The notes beneath the pieces are model-generated. The model did no database searches. It had not been told where the DNA came from and worked only from the letters and a program-made list of their open reading frames with translations. Below are positions 1-10,177 of a DNA stretch of 62,246 nt, in pieces; positions within the stretch are counted from its first letter, which is position 1; every line of letters starts with the position of its first letter. Origin of the DNA: Methylotenera sp. (GTDB lineage: Bacteria > Pseudomonadota > Gammaproteobacteria > Burkholderiales > Methylophilaceae); assembly GCA_028688575.1 (NCBI GenBank), contig JAQTXW010000004.1:1-62246 (forward strand). Reading direction: 5' to 3'. Both the position numbers and the translations under genes were made by a program.

Positions 1-34
1 AAGCTTTCACCTTTCAAATTTGTAAATTAACATC

Positions 35-1699
35 ATGGCTCAATACGTAATGTCTATGCTCCGCGTGAGCAAAATAGTCCCGCCTAAAAAAACCATTATT
101 AAAGATATTTCATTATCTTTTTTCCCGGGTGCAAAAATTGGCTTGCTGGGTTTAAATGGATCGGGTAAGTCAACGGTACTGCGCATTATGGCGGGCGTGG
201 ATAAAGAATTTGAGGGCGAAGTGCAGTGGCAGCCGGGTATTTCCATCGGTTATTTGCCGCAAGAACCGCAGTTAGATCCTGAAAAAACCGTGCGTGAAGA
301 AGTTGAAAGCGGCATGGGCGCGGTGATGGAAGCCAAACAAAAGCTAGAAGAAATCTACGCGGCCTACGCAGACCCCGATGCAGATTTTGATCAACTGGCT
401 GAAGAACAAGCCAAGTATGAAAATATTATTGCCGCAAGTGGCTCAGATGTTGAACACCAGCTTGAAATCGCCGCCGATGCCCTGCGCTTACCTGCTTGGG
501 ATGCAAAAATCGGCCCACTTTCAGGCGGTGAAAAACGCCGTGTAGCTTTGTGCAAACTATTGCTTTCCAAGCCAGATATGCTACTGCTGGATGAGCCTAC
601 CAACCATTTGGACGCGGAATCTGTAGAGTGGCTAGAACAGTTTTTGGTGCGCTTCCCCGGTACGGTGGTTGCGGTAACGCATGATCGATACTTTTTAGAC
701 AATGCAGCGGAGTGGATTTTAGAGTTAGACCGCGGCCATGGCATTCCATGGAAAGGCAATTATTCAAGCTGGCTGGACCAAAAGCAGGCGCGTTTAGCAC
801 AGGAAGAGTCGCAGGAATCTGCACGTCGCAAAGCGCTGAATACCGAGCTGGAATGGGTACGCCAGAACCCCAAAGCGCGTCAGGCCAAGAGCAAGGCGCG
901 TATTGCACGTTATGAAGAGTTAGCCAGTGCCGAATATCAAAAACGCAATGAAACGCAGGAGATTTTTATTCCAGCAGGGGAGCGTTTGGGCGACCAAGTG
1001 ATTGAGTTTAATGGTGTGAGCAAGGCATTTAAAGACCGTTTGCTGATTGATAACTTGAGCTTTAGTATTCCAGCAGGTGCGATTGTGGGTGTAATAGGCC
1101 CGAACGGCGCTGGTAAATCAACCTTGTTCAAGATGATTACGGGCAAAGAGCAGCCAGACAGCGGTGAGGTGAAAATCGGCCAAACCGTAAAACTTGCCTA
1201 CGTTGACCAAAGCCGCGATGCGTTAAGTGATGCAAAAACCGTGTTTGATGAAATTTCGGGCGGGTCTGATATTCTGCAGGTTGGCCGTTATGAAACGCCA
1301 TCACGCGCGTATATTGGACGCTTTAACTTTAAAGGCGGGGACCAGCAGAAAGTTGTTGGTCAGCTTTCGGGTGGTGAGCGTGGCCGCTTACATTTAGCGA
1401 AAACGTTGATATCTGGTGGCAATGTCTTGTTACTGGATGAGCCGTCTAATGATCTGGATGTGGAAACACTACGTGCATTAGAAGATGCTTTGCTGGAGTT
1501 TGCAGGCAGCGTGCTGGTAATCTCGCACGATCGCTGGTTCTTGGATCGTATCGCTACACATATTCTGGCGGCTGAAGGTGATTCGCAGTGGACGTTTTTT
1601 AACGGAAATTATCAGGAATATGAGCTGGACAAGAAAAAACGACTTGGTGAAGAAGGTGCTAAACCGAAGCGTATCCGTTATAAACCAATTGCGCGATAA
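35..1699 (+). CDS. ettA: Energy-dependent translational throttle protein EttA (ABC-F ATPase)
   Basis: Soluble ABC-F protein that binds the ribosomal E site and gates entry of the 70S initiation complex into elongation according to ATP/ADP ratio (known for E. coli EttA). It has two ATPase domains: Walker [10 protein letters not shown] near residues 39-47 with signature LSGGEKRR and [11 protein letters not shown], then a second Walker [10 protein letters not shown] with LSGGERGR and [11 protein letters not shown]. An arm insertion lies near residues 95-140 and the conserved tail [12 protein letters not shown] ends the protein. At 554 aa it matches the E. coli protein (555 aa) nearly end to end, including the MAQYV start. 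There are no membrane segments. A degenerate second copy of its 3' end lies about 80 bp downstream. Confidence 0.97.
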   Translation: MAQYVMSMLRVSKIVPPKKTIIKDISLSFFPGAKIGLLGLNGSGKSTVLRIMAGVDKEFEGEVQWQPGISIGYLPQEPQLDPEKTVREEVESGMGAVMEAKQKLEEIYAAYADPDADFDQLAEEQAKYENIIAASGSDVEHQLEIAADALRLPAWDAKIGPLSGGEKRRVALCKLLLSKPDMLLLDEPTNHLDAESVEWLEQFLVRFPGTVVAVTHDRYFLDNAAEWILELDRGHGIPWKGNYSSWLDQKQARLAQEESQESARRKALNTELEWVRQNPKARQAKSKARIARYEELASAEYQKRNETQEIFIPAGERLGDQVIEFNGVSKAFKDRLLIDNLSFSIPAGAIVGVIGPNGAGKSTLFKMITGKEQPDSGEVKIGQTVKLAYVDQSRDALSDAKTVFDEISGGSDILQVGRYETPSRAYIGRFNFKGGDQQKVVGQLSGGERGRLHLAKTLISGGNVLLLDEPSNDLDVETLRALEDALLEFAGSVLVISHDRWFLDRIATHILAAEGDSQWTFFNGNYQEYELDKKKRLGEEGAKPKRIRYKPIAR

Positions 1700-1776
1700 C
1701 TATTCACGATTTGGATAGCAAGCCTTCCCTAGCCGTGTAGGGTATGTCTGCCAGAACTAAGCCGTAAGAAACCTAC

Positions 1777-1833
1777 GACAAGTTTTGCACCAAAGGCGCT
1801 AAACCAAAACGGATTCGCTACAAACCAATTTCA
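1777..1833 (+). pseudogene. Remnant of a second ettA 3' end
   Basis: In one frame this stretch reads [19 protein letters not shown]. Twelve consecutive residues ([12 protein letters not shown]) are identical to the last residues of the intact EttA upstream, yet seven of the twelve codons differ, all synonymously. There is a stop just upstream (1765-1767) and no start. It is therefore a stub of a diverged ettA homologue, most simply left when one allele replaced another by recombination. A decayed tandem duplicate is the alternative, but that should also have collected amino-acid changes. Confidence 0.75.
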
Positions 1834-1940
1834 GGATCGGCTTTTAATCGTGTTGAATTAACCTTCAAATGGCCATTATCGCGACACAGGCTGACAGGTT
1901 TTTACCTGCACTGAGAAATAGATTAACGTCAGGATAAAAA

Positions 1941-2351
1941 ATGAGATGTGCATTATGCGCGCCAACACCGCACCAAGTGTTGTGGCAAGATGATTTTTGC
2001 CGTGTGGTGTTACTAAATGATCAAGATTATCCAGCTTATTGCCGCGTGGAATTGTTAGCGCATGTAAAAGAAATGACGGATTTGCCCGTTGCGTCACGCG
2101 CGCGTTTGATGCATGTGGTATTTGCGGTTGAGTCAGCGTTAAGGCAGTTGTTGGATCCTGATAAAATCAATCTTGCAAGCTTAGGCAATAAAACACCTCA
2201 TATGCATTGGCATGTGATTCCACGGTTCGAGGCGGATAAACATTATCCTAATTCGCACTGGGGCGAGGCTCTGCGCGCAGGTGCGCCTAAAGCATTGGGG
2301 CTAGATGAGATGGAGGCGCTCATTGAAAAAATAGCGTCTGCGCTGGCATGA
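1941..2351 (+). CDS. HIT (histidine triad) family protein
   Basis: Small cytoplasmic nucleotide-binding hydrolase of the histidine-triad superfamily (136 aa, typical length). The C-terminal half carries the HxHxH motif as HMHWHVIPRF, whose middle histidine is the catalytic nucleophile in family members acting on nucleoside phosphoramidates or dinucleoside polyphosphates. The N-terminus has two cysteines (MRCALCAP), common in this subgroup. An AGGAT Shine-Dalgarno lies just before the ATG. The gene is convergent with the ferredoxin gene. The exact substrate cannot be read from sequence. Confidence 0.9.
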   Translation: MRCALCAPTPHQVLWQDDFCRVVLLNDQDYPAYCRVELLAHVKEMTDLPVASRARLMHVVFAVESALRQLLDPDKINLASLGNKTPHMHWHVIPRFEADKHYPNSHWGEALRAGAPKALGLDEMEALIEKIASALA

Positions 2352-2388
2352 AGGAAAGAGACTTTTTAGTGATGGCAGACAGCCCGCC

Positions 2389-2700
2389 TTAAATAACGAG
2401 TCGTTCAACGATTTTGCCATGCATGATATGGCTTTCAATAATTTCATCAATATCGTCAAGGTCAATAAAGGTGTACCAGACGGCTTCTGGATAAATGACG
2501 AGCAAGGGACCTTCTCCACATCGGTCAAAGCAACCCGCGCGATTGATTCTTACTTTACCTGCGCCATTTAAGTTATATTTTTTAATGCTGGCTTTCATGT
2601 GGTCAAATGCCGCCTCTGCTCCTTTGTCCATACAGCAGGCGCTACCGCCATCGCGTTGGTTCAAACAGAAAAATACATGATGTTGAAAGTGGTTTGTCAT
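2389..2700 (-). CDS. Thioredoxin-like [2Fe-2S] ferredoxin family protein
   Basis: A 103-aa protein with cysteines placed as in thioredoxin-fold [2Fe-2S] ferredoxins (FFCLNQRDGGSACC near the N-terminus, then GCFDRCGEGP), expected to carry one cluster in the cytoplasm as an electron carrier or scaffold. The open frame extends upstream to 2742, but I place the start at the internal ATG (MTNHFQHH). That ATG falls 2 bases after the stop of the TonB-like gene, and homologues begin this way, so the two genes are probably co-transcribed. The electron-transfer partner is unknown. Confidence 0.85.
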   Translation of the reverse strand: MTNHFQHHVFFCLNQRDGGSACCMDKGAEAAFDHMKASIKKYNLNGAGKVRINRAGCFDRCGEGPLLVIYPEAVWYTFIDLDDIDEIIESHIMHGKIVERLVI

Positions 2701-2702
2701 AA

Positions 2703-3692
2703 TTACTCGGTGGCTAGGTTGTCTTCTTTGGTAAAAGTCCATGTTCTGGTAATGCTCAGTACATCAATCTCCTTACGGATATCATCAGGAAATTTAGCAT
2801 AAGGTGCACCCAGTTCCACAATGTGTTTTGCGGCTGCATCCAGCACTTTGTGACCAGAGCTGCGGTTGATTTCTATGGATTCGATGCTGCCATCGGCTTT
2901 GATTGAAACAGTCATTTGCAATTGACCATAAAGTTTCAGGTTTTTGGCGGCTTCAGGGTAATTTAAATTACCAATTTTTTCTACTTTCTGGCGCCATGCT
3001 TCCACATATAAGGCATAGCGATATTCTTTGGTGCGCCCGCCTACAAATTTACGTTTAGGCCGTTTTTGATATTCATCCTGCTGTTTCGAAATAATCGCCT
3101 CAAGGCGGTCCATTTCCAGTGCTGCCGCAGTGAGATCGGCTAAATCTAACTTTTTATTCGGATTAATTTGATCGCCCGTATCGGACTCTTTAGCGGTAGC
3201 TTTTTGCACGGGCAGTGATGCAACCTGGTGCTGGCTGTTGATTTGTGTCATGAGCTCTTGCGCTTGTTTTTCTAGTGCCTCAATACGTTTTTGCTCTTTG
3301 GTTTGCGGGTCAGTCTGTTTGGCGGCCTTGGCGCCTTGTTTGTTTTTAGGTTCAGGTTTTAATGTGAACTCTGCTTTTTGCTGCTTTAGGGCGGGGGTCG
3401 CGGTTTTCATCTTACGGTCTAAATCAGTATTCCCTCCCCTATCTAAATTGGATTGTGCATAGACATCGGTATTTTCGGGTTTTGATTTGGTTTTGGCATT
3501 AACGAGTACAACCTCCAGCACTTGTAGGTTATCTTTGAACTTTTTTAGTTCAGGCTCAAAGTGTATGCTCAGCAATACTGCGTGCGCCATGGCAGAAAAC
3601 CAAAGCGCAATGGTCATCACGCTCATGGGTTTGGTGGCTTTGATGGGCGCAGGGTTAAGTGTCGCTTTTGAGTTTTGAGTTTTTTTTGCCAA
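2703..3692 (-). CDS. TonB-like energy transducer protein
   Basis: A 329-aa protein with one N-terminal membrane anchor (about residues 23-45), a long charged, Lys/Gln/Ala-rich periplasmic linker (about 60-200), and a C-terminal TonB-type domain (about 225-325). The C-terminal domain contains YPEAAKNLKLYGQLQMTVSI and SSGHKVLDAA, the pattern of TonB C-termini that touch outer-membrane receptors. By family it would couple the inner-membrane proton gradient to TonB-dependent receptors, such as the one at 57215. No exbB/exbD genes adjoin it. It lies 13 bases after mpl on the same strand. A TolA-like role is less likely, given the domain. Confidence 0.8.
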   Translation of the reverse strand: MAKKTQNSKATLNPAPIKATKPMSVMTIALWFSAMAHAVLLSIHFEPELKKFKDNLQVLEVVLVNAKTKSKPENTDVYAQSNLDRGGNTDLDRKMKTATPALKQQKAEFTLKPEPKNKQGAKAAKQTDPQTKEQKRIEALEKQAQELMTQINSQHQVASLPVQKATAKESDTGDQINPNKKLDLADLTAAALEMDRLEAIISKQQDEYQKRPKRKFVGGRTKEYRYALYVEAWRQKVEKIGNLNYPEAAKNLKLYGQLQMTVSIKADGSIESIEINRSSGHKVLDAAAKHIVELGAPYAKFPDDIRKEIDVLSITRTWTFTKEDNLATE

Positions 3693-3705
3693 TTAATTAC
3701 ACTTT

Positions 3706-5085
3706 TTATGATGTCTGTGTGAGTGCATCCAATAGTTTTTGGTGAATGCCGCCAAAACCGCCGTTGCTCATGATGAGTATATGATCACCAGCCTGTGCGG
3801 TCTGGGTAATCGCTATGATTAATTGATTGAGGTCATCATGTACTTGTGTTTTTGCGCTAATCGGTGACAATGCTTCTTTGGCATCCCAGCCCAAATTAGC
3901 TTGGTAGCAGAACACGAGATCTGCATCCTTCAAACTGGCGGGCAAAGCGTTTTTCATCACGCCGAGTTTCATGGTGTTGGAGCGCGGTTCGAGCACAGCA
4001 ATGATGCGTGCTTCCCCCACCTTTGCACGCAATCCCGCCACTGTAGTTTCAATCGCCGTTGGGTGGTGTGCAAAATCATCATAAACCGTAATGGCATTTA
4101 CCATGCCGCGTATTTCCATGCGGCGTTTTACATTTTTAAAGGCAGTCAGTGCCGCAATGCTCATTGCTATGGCAACCCCTGCATGGCGGGCGGCAGCAAT
4201 GCTGGCTAGCGCATTCATACGATTGTGCTCACCAAGTAAGCTCCATGCCACACGTCCTTGCGGTTGGCCTGCAAACATCACGTCAAAACTGCCGTCGCCT
4301 GCGGCGTTGGCAGCCTGCCAATCGGCATCGGATCCAAATTGCTCCACTGGCGTCCAGCAGCCTTGGGCAATCACACGCTCTAGGCTCGCCTCATTGCCAT
4401 TCACCACAACCAGGCCTTGTTGCGGTACAGTGCGCACTAAATGATGGAATTGTTTTTCAATCGCAGCAATGTCATCAAAAATATCGGCATGGTCAAATTC
4501 AAGGTTATTCAGCACGGCAGTGCGTGGACGATAGTGCACAAACTTGGAGCGTTTATCAAAAAAAGCCGTATCGTATTCATCCGCTTCAATCACAAAAAAT
4601 GGTGAAACACTGTTTTGATCCTCAGCAGGTATTTGCGGCAATCGTGCTGAAACGCTGAAATTTTCAGGCACGCCGCCGATTAAGAAGCCAGGCGCCAAAC
4701 CTGCGTATTCCAGTATCCACGCCAGCATTGAGCTGGTTGTGGTTTTGCCATGTGTTCCTGCCACTGCCAGTACCCATTTTCCTTGCAGCACGTTCTCTGC
4801 CAACCACTGAGGACCAGAGATATAAGGTAAGCCCTGATTCAAAATTGCTTCCAGCAAGGGGTTGCCGCGCGAGACTACGTTACCAATGACGTAAATATCA
4901 GGGTTTAATTTAGTTTGTGCAGGGTCAAAGCCTTCGATGAGCTCAATCCCCTGCGCCTCAAGCTGCGTGCTCATGGGTGGATAAACGTTGGCATCACAAC
5001 CCGTGACCTTGTGCCCTGCCGCTTTTGCCAAAACAGCGATGCCACCCATGAATGTACCGCAAATACCTAAAATGTGAATGTGCAT
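3706..5085 (-). CDS. mpl: UDP-N-acetylmuramate:L-alanyl-gamma-D-glutamyl-meso-diaminopimelate ligase Mpl
   Basis: Peptidoglycan recycling ligase that joins recovered tripeptide to UDP-MurNAc using ATP. This 459-aa protein has the Mur-ligase order: an N-terminal Rossmann-like UDP-binding domain (MHIHILGICGTFMGG), an ATP-binding P-loop AGTHGKTTTSSM near residue 110, a central domain with EADEYDTAFFDKRSKF (an Mpl hallmark), and a C-terminal domain beginning around YDDFAHHPTAIE. The length matches E. coli Mpl (457 aa). It lies between metH and the TonB-like gene on the same strand. Confidence 0.96.
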   Translation of the reverse strand: MHIHILGICGTFMGGIAVLAKAAGHKVTGCDANVYPPMSTQLEAQGIELIEGFDPAQTKLNPDIYVIGNVVSRGNPLLEAILNQGLPYISGPQWLAENVLQGKWVLAVAGTHGKTTTSSMLAWILEYAGLAPGFLIGGVPENFSVSARLPQIPAEDQNSVSPFFVIEADEYDTAFFDKRSKFVHYRPRTAVLNNLEFDHADIFDDIAAIEKQFHHLVRTVPQQGLVVVNGNEASLERVIAQGCWTPVEQFGSDADWQAANAAGDGSFDVMFAGQPQGRVAWSLLGEHNRMNALASIAAARHAGVAIAMSIAALTAFKNVKRRMEIRGMVNAITVYDDFAHHPTAIETTVAGLRAKVGEARIIAVLEPRSNTMKLGVMKNALPASLKDADLVFCYQANLGWDAKEALSPISAKTQVHDDLNQLIIAITQTAQAGDHILIMSNGGFGGIHQKLLDALTQTS

Positions 5086-5121
5086 AGATTTCTTGGTTCT
5101 AAAGTAATCGACAATTATAAA

Positions 5122-8100
5122 TTAAGCCAAATTAGGCGCTAGCCACTGCTCTAAATAAGCTTTATCCAAGTTTCTCCGTTTAGCCATATCCGCTAACTGG
5201 TCTTCACCAATTTTGTCCACACTAAAATATTTTGCTTCTTTGTGGGCTAGGTAAAAACCTGAAACTGCGGCGGCGGGCATCATGGCGAATGAATCGGTGA
5301 GTTGCATGTCAATTTCATCGCATTGCAGTAGCTTAAACATATCAGGCTTTACAGTATGATCTGGGCAGGCGGGGTAGCCTGGGGCGGGTCTAATGCCTTG
5401 ATATTGCTCTTTAATTAAGGCTTCTGTGTCTAGTTTTTCATCGCTTGCATAGCCCCACAAGTCAGTACGAATACGTTCGTGCATATATTCAGCAAATGCT
5501 TCTGCAAGGCGGTCAGCGAGTGATTTAAACATAATTGCACTGTAATCATCGTGTGCGGCTTCAAATTGGGCGAGGCGTTTTTCCATGCCTAAGCCAGCGG
5601 TTACAGCAAATAAACCAATAAAGTCTGCTGTTGTTTGCGTACCACCTTGACCTTTGGGCGCAATAAAATCTGCCAAGCATTGGTTGGGACGTGCTACGCC
5701 CTCAATGACTGGTTTTACAGTTTGCTGACGCATTCCGTAATAGGTAAACGCTACTTGGGTACGTGTTTCATCAGTGTACACTTCAATATCATCGTCATTC
5801 ACAGTGTTTGCAGGTTGCAAGGCAATCACGCCATTGGCGCTTAACCAGCGACCATCGATGATTTTTTTCAGCATGGTTTGCGCTTCTGTAAATACTTTTT
5901 TGGCGGCTTCGCCCACTATTGGGTCCTGCAAAATGGCTGGGTAGCTACCTGCTAAATCCCAAGTTTGGAAGAAGGGTGACCAATCAATGTATTTGGCAAT
6001 TAAACTTAAATCAATGTTTTTAAACACGCGACGGCCAATAAACTTTGGCTTCACAGGTGCAAATTCACCCGTAAATGAAAATTTGGCCTTATTGGCACGA
6101 GCTTCTGCAATAGTGAGTAGCGGCGTGCCTTTTTTATTGGCATGCTGACTACGCGCTTTGGCATAATCGGCTTGAATCTCTGCTAAATAGGCACCACGGC
6201 TTTCTGGCGTAAGCAAATTTTGCATCACGGATACTGAACGTGAAGCATCAGGCACGTAAATGACTGGGCCATCGTAATGAGGCGCGATTTTTACTGCCGT
6301 ATGCGCGCGTGAAGTCGTTGCGCCACCAATCAGCAAGGGCGTTTTTGAATTGTGAAAATGCGGGTCGCGTTGCATTTCTTTAGCGACATAGGCCATTTCT
6401 TCTAACGATGGCGTAATTAAGCCGCTCAAACCAATAATGTCGGCATTCTCAGCCTTTGCCATGGCTAAAATTTCCGCCGCTGGCACCATTACGCCCATGT
6501 TCACCACTTCAAAGTTGTTGCATTGCAGCACCACAGACACAATATTTTTGCCGATGTCATGCACGTCGCCCTTCACCGTGGCAATCACCACTTTGCCTTT
6601 TGGCTTGGCAACTACGCCAGTACGGGCCTGCTCTGCGGCTTTTTCGGCTTCAATAAAGGGGATTAAGTGGGCTACAGCAGATTTCATCACTCGGGCAGAT
6701 TTCACCACTTGCGGCAAAAACATTTTTCCTTGCCCAAATAAATCACCCACCACATTCATGCCGTCCATGAGCGGGCCTTCAATCACGTGAATGGGTCTGC
6801 CACCGCTGGCTTCAACTGCTGCACGGGCTTCTTCGGTATCTTGCACAATAAACTCAGTAATGCCATGCACCATGGCGTGCGCCAAGCGTTTTTCAACAGG
6901 TACCGGTGCTTCTGGCGTGCCGCGCCACTCTAAAGTGGCGGCCTCTTTTTTGCCGCCTGCTACCAGCGTGCCAGCAATTTCAATTAGGCGTTCAGTTGGC
7001 GCAAGTAAATTGCTGGGGTCGGTAATGCGGTTTAGCACCACATCTTCTACACGCTCTTTTAGCTCTGGCGCTAAGTCATCGTACACGCCCATCATGCCTG
7101 CGTTCACAATGCCCATGGTCATACCTGCTTGAATCGCATGGTATAAAAACACGGTGTGAATCGCTTCACGCGCAGGATCGTTGCCTCTAAAGCTGAAACT
7201 CACATTTGAAACACCGCCAGAAATTTTAGCGTGCGGCAGGTTTTGCTTAATCCAGCGTGTGGCCTCAATAAAATCAACCGCGTAGTTGTTGTGTTCTTCA
7301 ATGCCCGTGGCAATGGCGAAAATGTTCGGGTCAAAAATAATATCTTCTGGCGGAAAGTCTTGCGCGACCAATAAATCGTAAGCACGTTTGCAAATTTCAA
7401 TTTTACGGGCGTAAGTATCGGCTTGGCCTTTTTCATCAAACGCCATCACAATCACCGCCGCGCCATAACGTCGGCAAAGTGTAGCTTGGCGTAAAAACTC
7501 TGCTTCACCTTCTTTCATTGAGATGGAATTGACGATGGATTTACCTTGTACGCACTTTAAGCCCGCTTCAATCACCGACCATTTACTGGAGTCAATCATA
7601 ATCGGCACGCGCGCAATATCTGGCTCGCTGGCAATGAGATTTAAAAAGTGCGTCATGGCTTTAACGGCATCTAACATGCCCTCATCCATGTTGATGTCAA
7701 TGACTTGTGCACCATTTTCTACCTGCTGGCGCGCTACACTTAAGGCTTCTTCATATTGTTCGTTAATAATCATGCGCGCAAATGCTTTTGAACCTGTAAC
7801 ATTGGTACGCTCGCCCACGTTTACAAACAGCGAGTTTTTATCAATGATAAATGGCTCTAGGCCTGAAAGGCGCAAATCGGGCGGTATCACTGGCACTTGG
7901 CGAGGGGGTAAATCTTTAATCGCCTCGTAAATAGCGTTAATGTGCGGTGGCGTTGTGCCACAACAGCCGCCCGCAATATTGACAAATCCACTTTGTGCAA
8001 ATTCTTTAACTAAGCTTGAAGTTACGTCAGGCGTTTCATCAAAGCCCGTGTCGCTCATCGGGTTAGGCAAGCCCGCATTGGGGTAAATGCAGACGAAAGT

Positions 8101-8928
8101 ATCGGCAATTTTTGAAAGTTCTTCGGCATATGGGCGCATCAGCGTGGCGCCCAATGCGCAGTTAAGGCCAATGGTGAGCGGTTTTGCATGGCGCACCGAG
8201 TGCCAGAAAGCAGTCACGGTTTGGCCAGATAATATGCGACCAGAAGCATCGGTCACCGTGCCAGAAATCATGATTGGCAACGTGTAGCCAACTTCTTCAA
8301 AGAAAGTTTCAATGGCAAATAAAGCCGCTTTGCAATTCAGTGTGTCAAAAATGGTTTCTACCATTAAAATATCGGCACCGCCAGCAACCAACCCGCGTGT
8401 TTGTTCAAGATAAGCATGCATTAGCTCATCAAATGTAACATTGCGGGCTGCAGGGTCATTGACATCAGGAGAAATTGAAGCCGTTTTAGGTGTGGGCCCA
8501 AGCGCGCCTGCAACAAAGCGCGGTTTATCAGGTGTGCTGTATTTCACGCAGGCAGCTTTAGCAAGTCGGGCCGCCTCTACGTTCATTTCATACACCAAAT
8601 GCGCCATGTGATAATCATCTTGCGCGACCTTCGTAGCGCCAAAGGTGTTGGTTTCAATGATATCGGCACCCGCTACCAGATACTTTTCGTGAATCTCCTG
8701 AATGATGGCAGGCTGGGTCAGGGTCAGTAGTTCGTTATTACCTTTAACAAATAACTCACGCTCACCTGCGGGTGCTTTGAAATCAGCAAAGCGCTCACCC
8801 CGATAATCTGCTTCTGTCAGCTTGTATTGTTGAATCATCGTACCCATCGCGCCATCGAGAATGAGGATGCGCGCTGTGAGTAACTCACGAAGTTTAGTTT
8901 CTGTTGCAGATTGTGCTTCGACTGGCAT
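5122..8928 (-). CDS. metH: Cobalamin-dependent methionine synthase MetH
   Basis: Transfers a methyl group from 5-methyltetrahydrofolate to homocysteine via cob(I)alamin. At 1268 aa all four modules are present: homocysteine domain (start [11 protein letters not shown], Zn ligands in [10 protein letters not shown]), pterin domain (from about residue 355, [13 protein letters not shown]), B12 domain with the cobalt-ligating His at about residue 790 in [10 protein letters not shown], and the SAM-binding activation domain with [12 protein letters not shown] near the C-terminus. No SAM, SAH or cobalamin riboswitch is visible in the short upstream region, only a TATAAT-like box. It is divergent from the methyltransferase gene at 9047. 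Confidence 0.98.
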   Translation of the reverse strand: MPVEAQSATETKLRELLTARILILDGAMGTMIQQYKLTEADYRGERFADFKAPAGERELFVKGNNELLTLTQPAIIQEIHEKYLVAGADIIETNTFGATKVAQDDYHMAHLVYEMNVEAARLAKAACVKYSTPDKPRFVAGALGPTPKTASISPDVNDPAARNVTFDELMHAYLEQTRGLVAGGADILMVETIFDTLNCKAALFAIETFFEEVGYTLPIMISGTVTDASGRILSGQTVTAFWHSVRHAKPLTIGLNCALGATLMRPYAEELSKIADTFVCIYPNAGLPNPMSDTGFDETPDVTSSLVKEFAQSGFVNIAGGCCGTTPPHINAIYEAIKDLPPRQVPVIPPDLRLSGLEPFIIDKNSLFVNVGERTNVTGSKAFARMIINEQYEEALSVARQQVENGAQVIDINMDEGMLDAVKAMTHFLNLIASEPDIARVPIMIDSSKWSVIEAGLKCVQGKSIVNSISMKEGEAEFLRQATLCRRYGAAVIVMAFDEKGQADTYARKIEICKRAYDLLVAQDFPPEDIIFDPNIFAIATGIEEHNNYAVDFIEATRWIKQNLPHAKISGGVSNVSFSFRGNDPAREAIHTVFLYHAIQAGMTMGIVNAGMMGVYDDLAPELKERVEDVVLNRITDPSNLLAPTERLIEIAGTLVAGGKKEAATLEWRGTPEAPVPVEKRLAHAMVHGITEFIVQDTEEARAAVEASGGRPIHVIEGPLMDGMNVVGDLFGQGKMFLPQVVKSARVMKSAVAHLIPFIEAEKAAEQARTGVVAKPKGKVVIATVKGDVHDIGKNIVSVVLQCNNFEVVNMGVMVPAAEILAMAKAENADIIGLSGLITPSLEEMAYVAKEMQRDPHFHNSKTPLLIGGATTSRAHTAVKIAPHYDGPVIYVPDASRSVSVMQNLLTPESRGAYLAEIQADYAKARSQHANKKGTPLLTIAEARANKAKFSFTGEFAPVKPKFIGRRVFKNIDLSLIAKYIDWSPFFQTWDLAGSYPAILQDPIVGEAAKKVFTEAQTMLKKIIDGRWLSANGVIALQPANTVNDDDIEVYTDETRTQVAFTYYGMRQQTVKPVIEGVARPNQCLADFIAPKGQGGTQTTADFIGLFAVTAGLGMEKRLAQFEAAHDDYSAIMFKSLADRLAEAFAEYMHERIRTDLWGYASDEKLDTEALIKEQYQGIRPAPGYPACPDHTVKPDMFKLLQCDEIDMQLTDSFAMMPAAAVSGFYLAHKEAKYFSVDKIGEDQLADMAKRRNLDKAYLEQWLAPNLA

Positions 8929-8964
8929 TACAAGGTCTCTAAAACATGGTGGCTAAATAGTTGG

Positions 8965-8970
8965 ATTATA
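8965..8970 (-). promoter_or_regulatory. Putative -10 box of metH
   Basis: On the minus strand this is a perfect TATAAT, 36 bases before the metH start codon, with no convincing -35 hexamer. It lies back to back with the promoter of the methyltransferase gene in a 118-base intergenic region. Confidence 0.45.
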
Positions 8971-9011
8971 CAGCAGTGCGAATCGCTAGTGCCCATTAGG
9001 CATCATCGCTG

Positions 9012-9040
9012 ATGGCAGAAATGAGAAGAAACGTTATAAT
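9012..9040 (+). promoter_or_regulatory. Putative promoter of the cytosine methyltransferase gene (leaderless)
   Basis: A perfect TATAAT at 9035-9040 is preceded, at the optimal 17-base spacing, by ATGGCA (4 of 6 matches to TTGACA). Transcription would be expected to start at or within a base or two of 9047, the A of the ATG. No Shine-Dalgarno sits at a useful distance, so the transcript is probably leaderless. Confidence 0.5.
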
Positions 9041-9046
9041 TCAATC

Positions 9047-10177
9047 ATGTTAGATTACAGTCAAACACAAAAAGCGAGTACCTTCAATGCTGAGCAAAGT
9101 GCGTTGCAGTATCAATTGCTTGATTTTTCTAGCAAAGCTCCCTTTCCAACACCGCTAAATCCTCGTTTTACATTTGTTGATTTGTTCGCAGGTATCGGTG
9201 GTTTTAGATTGGCTATGCAGAATCTAGGTGGTAAATGCGTATTTAGTAGTGAGTGGGATGAGCAGTCGCAAAAGACTTATGAAGCCAACTTTGGAGAGAT
9301 CCCATTTGGAGACATCACCCAACATGAAACTAAGCGGCATATTCCTAAGCTATTTGATGTGTTATGTGCAGGCTTTCCATGCCAGGCTTTTTCAATAGCT
9401 GGGAAAAGAGGTGGTTTTGAGGATACACGAGGTACATTGTTTTTTGATGTTGCCGAAATTATAAAAAATCATCAGCCTAAGGCGGTTTTCTTGGAAAATG
9501 TTAAGGGTCTGATTAGTCATGACAAAGGTAGAACATTACAAACGATATTGAATGTGCTAAAGAGTGATTTGGGTTATATCGTGCCAGAGATTCAAACGGT
9601 AAATGCTAAAGATTTTGGTGTTCCACAGAATAGAGAAAGACTCTATATAGCAGCGTTTAGAAATGATATTTCTACAGTAGGTTTTGAATATCCAAAACCT
9701 ACTAATGTGCCAGTGAAGTTCGCTGATATCAAGGAAAGGGAAGTCGTGTCTGTTAAGTATTATCTTTCCAATCAATATCTTGACACGTTAATTAAGCATA
9801 AACAAAGACATGCGGATAAAGGCAATGGGTTTGGGTATGCAATTATTAGTGATGAAGGTATAGCAAACGCGGTAGTGTGTGGGGGCATGGGGCGTGAAAG
9901 AAACTTGATTATTGATAATCGACTAGTTGATTTTACGCCAATCACAAATATCAAAGGTGAGGTAAATCGTAAAGGCATCAGGAAAATGACGCCGAGAGAA
10001 TGGGCTCGCCTACAAGGTTATCCAGATGATTTTTTAATCCCAGTCTCAGATGCATCTGCCTACAAGCAATTTGGCAACTCGGTAGCGGTGCCAGCTATAC
10101 AAGCAATGGGCGAAAAAATAATTATGCAAATTAGTAATCCGAGTTTTGATTATGTAAGTGAGGTGAAGTGTGCTTAA
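9047..10177 (+). CDS. C5 cytosine DNA methyltransferase (type II R-M)
   Basis: Methylates carbon 5 of cytosine in a specific duplex site, using SAM. This 376-aa protein has the ordered motifs of the family: motif I FVDLFAGIGGF (43-53), the catalytic Pro-Cys loop GFPCQAF with the nucleophile at Cys112, ENV (150-152), QNRERLYIA (194-202) and the C-terminal FGNSVAVPA. About 40 residues precede motif I. The target-recognition region (roughly 215-320) is short; I cannot assign a specificity. It overlaps the next gene by 8 bases. This gene pair is visibly more AT-rich than its neighbours metH and comM, which fits acquisition by transfer. Confidence 0.95.
   Translation: MLDYSQTQKASTFNAEQSALQYQLLDFSSKAPFPTPLNPRFTFVDLFAGIGGFRLAMQNLGGKCVFSSEWDEQSQKTYEANFGEIPFGDITQHETKRHIPKLFDVLCAGFPCQAFSIAGKRGGFEDTRGTLFFDVAEIIKNHQPKAVFLENVKGLISHDKGRTLQTILNVLKSDLGYIVPEIQTVNAKDFGVPQNRERLYIAAFRNDISTVGFEYPKPTNVPVKFADIKEREVVSVKYYLSNQYLDTLIKHKQRHADKGNGFGYAIISDEGIANAVVCGGMGRERNLIIDNRLVDFTPITNIKGEVNRKGIRKMTPREWARLQGYPDDFLIPVSDASAYKQFGNSVAVPAIQAMGEKIIMQISNPSFDYVSEVKCA

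Noticed and set aside
4149-4658. 169-codon frame antisense to mpl
   Set aside because: Entirely inside mpl on the other strand, no family likeness; a shadow of codon bias.
8929-9046. SAH or cobalamin riboswitch upstream of metH
   Set aside because: The upstream region is only 118 bases and holds none of the conserved aptamer segments.
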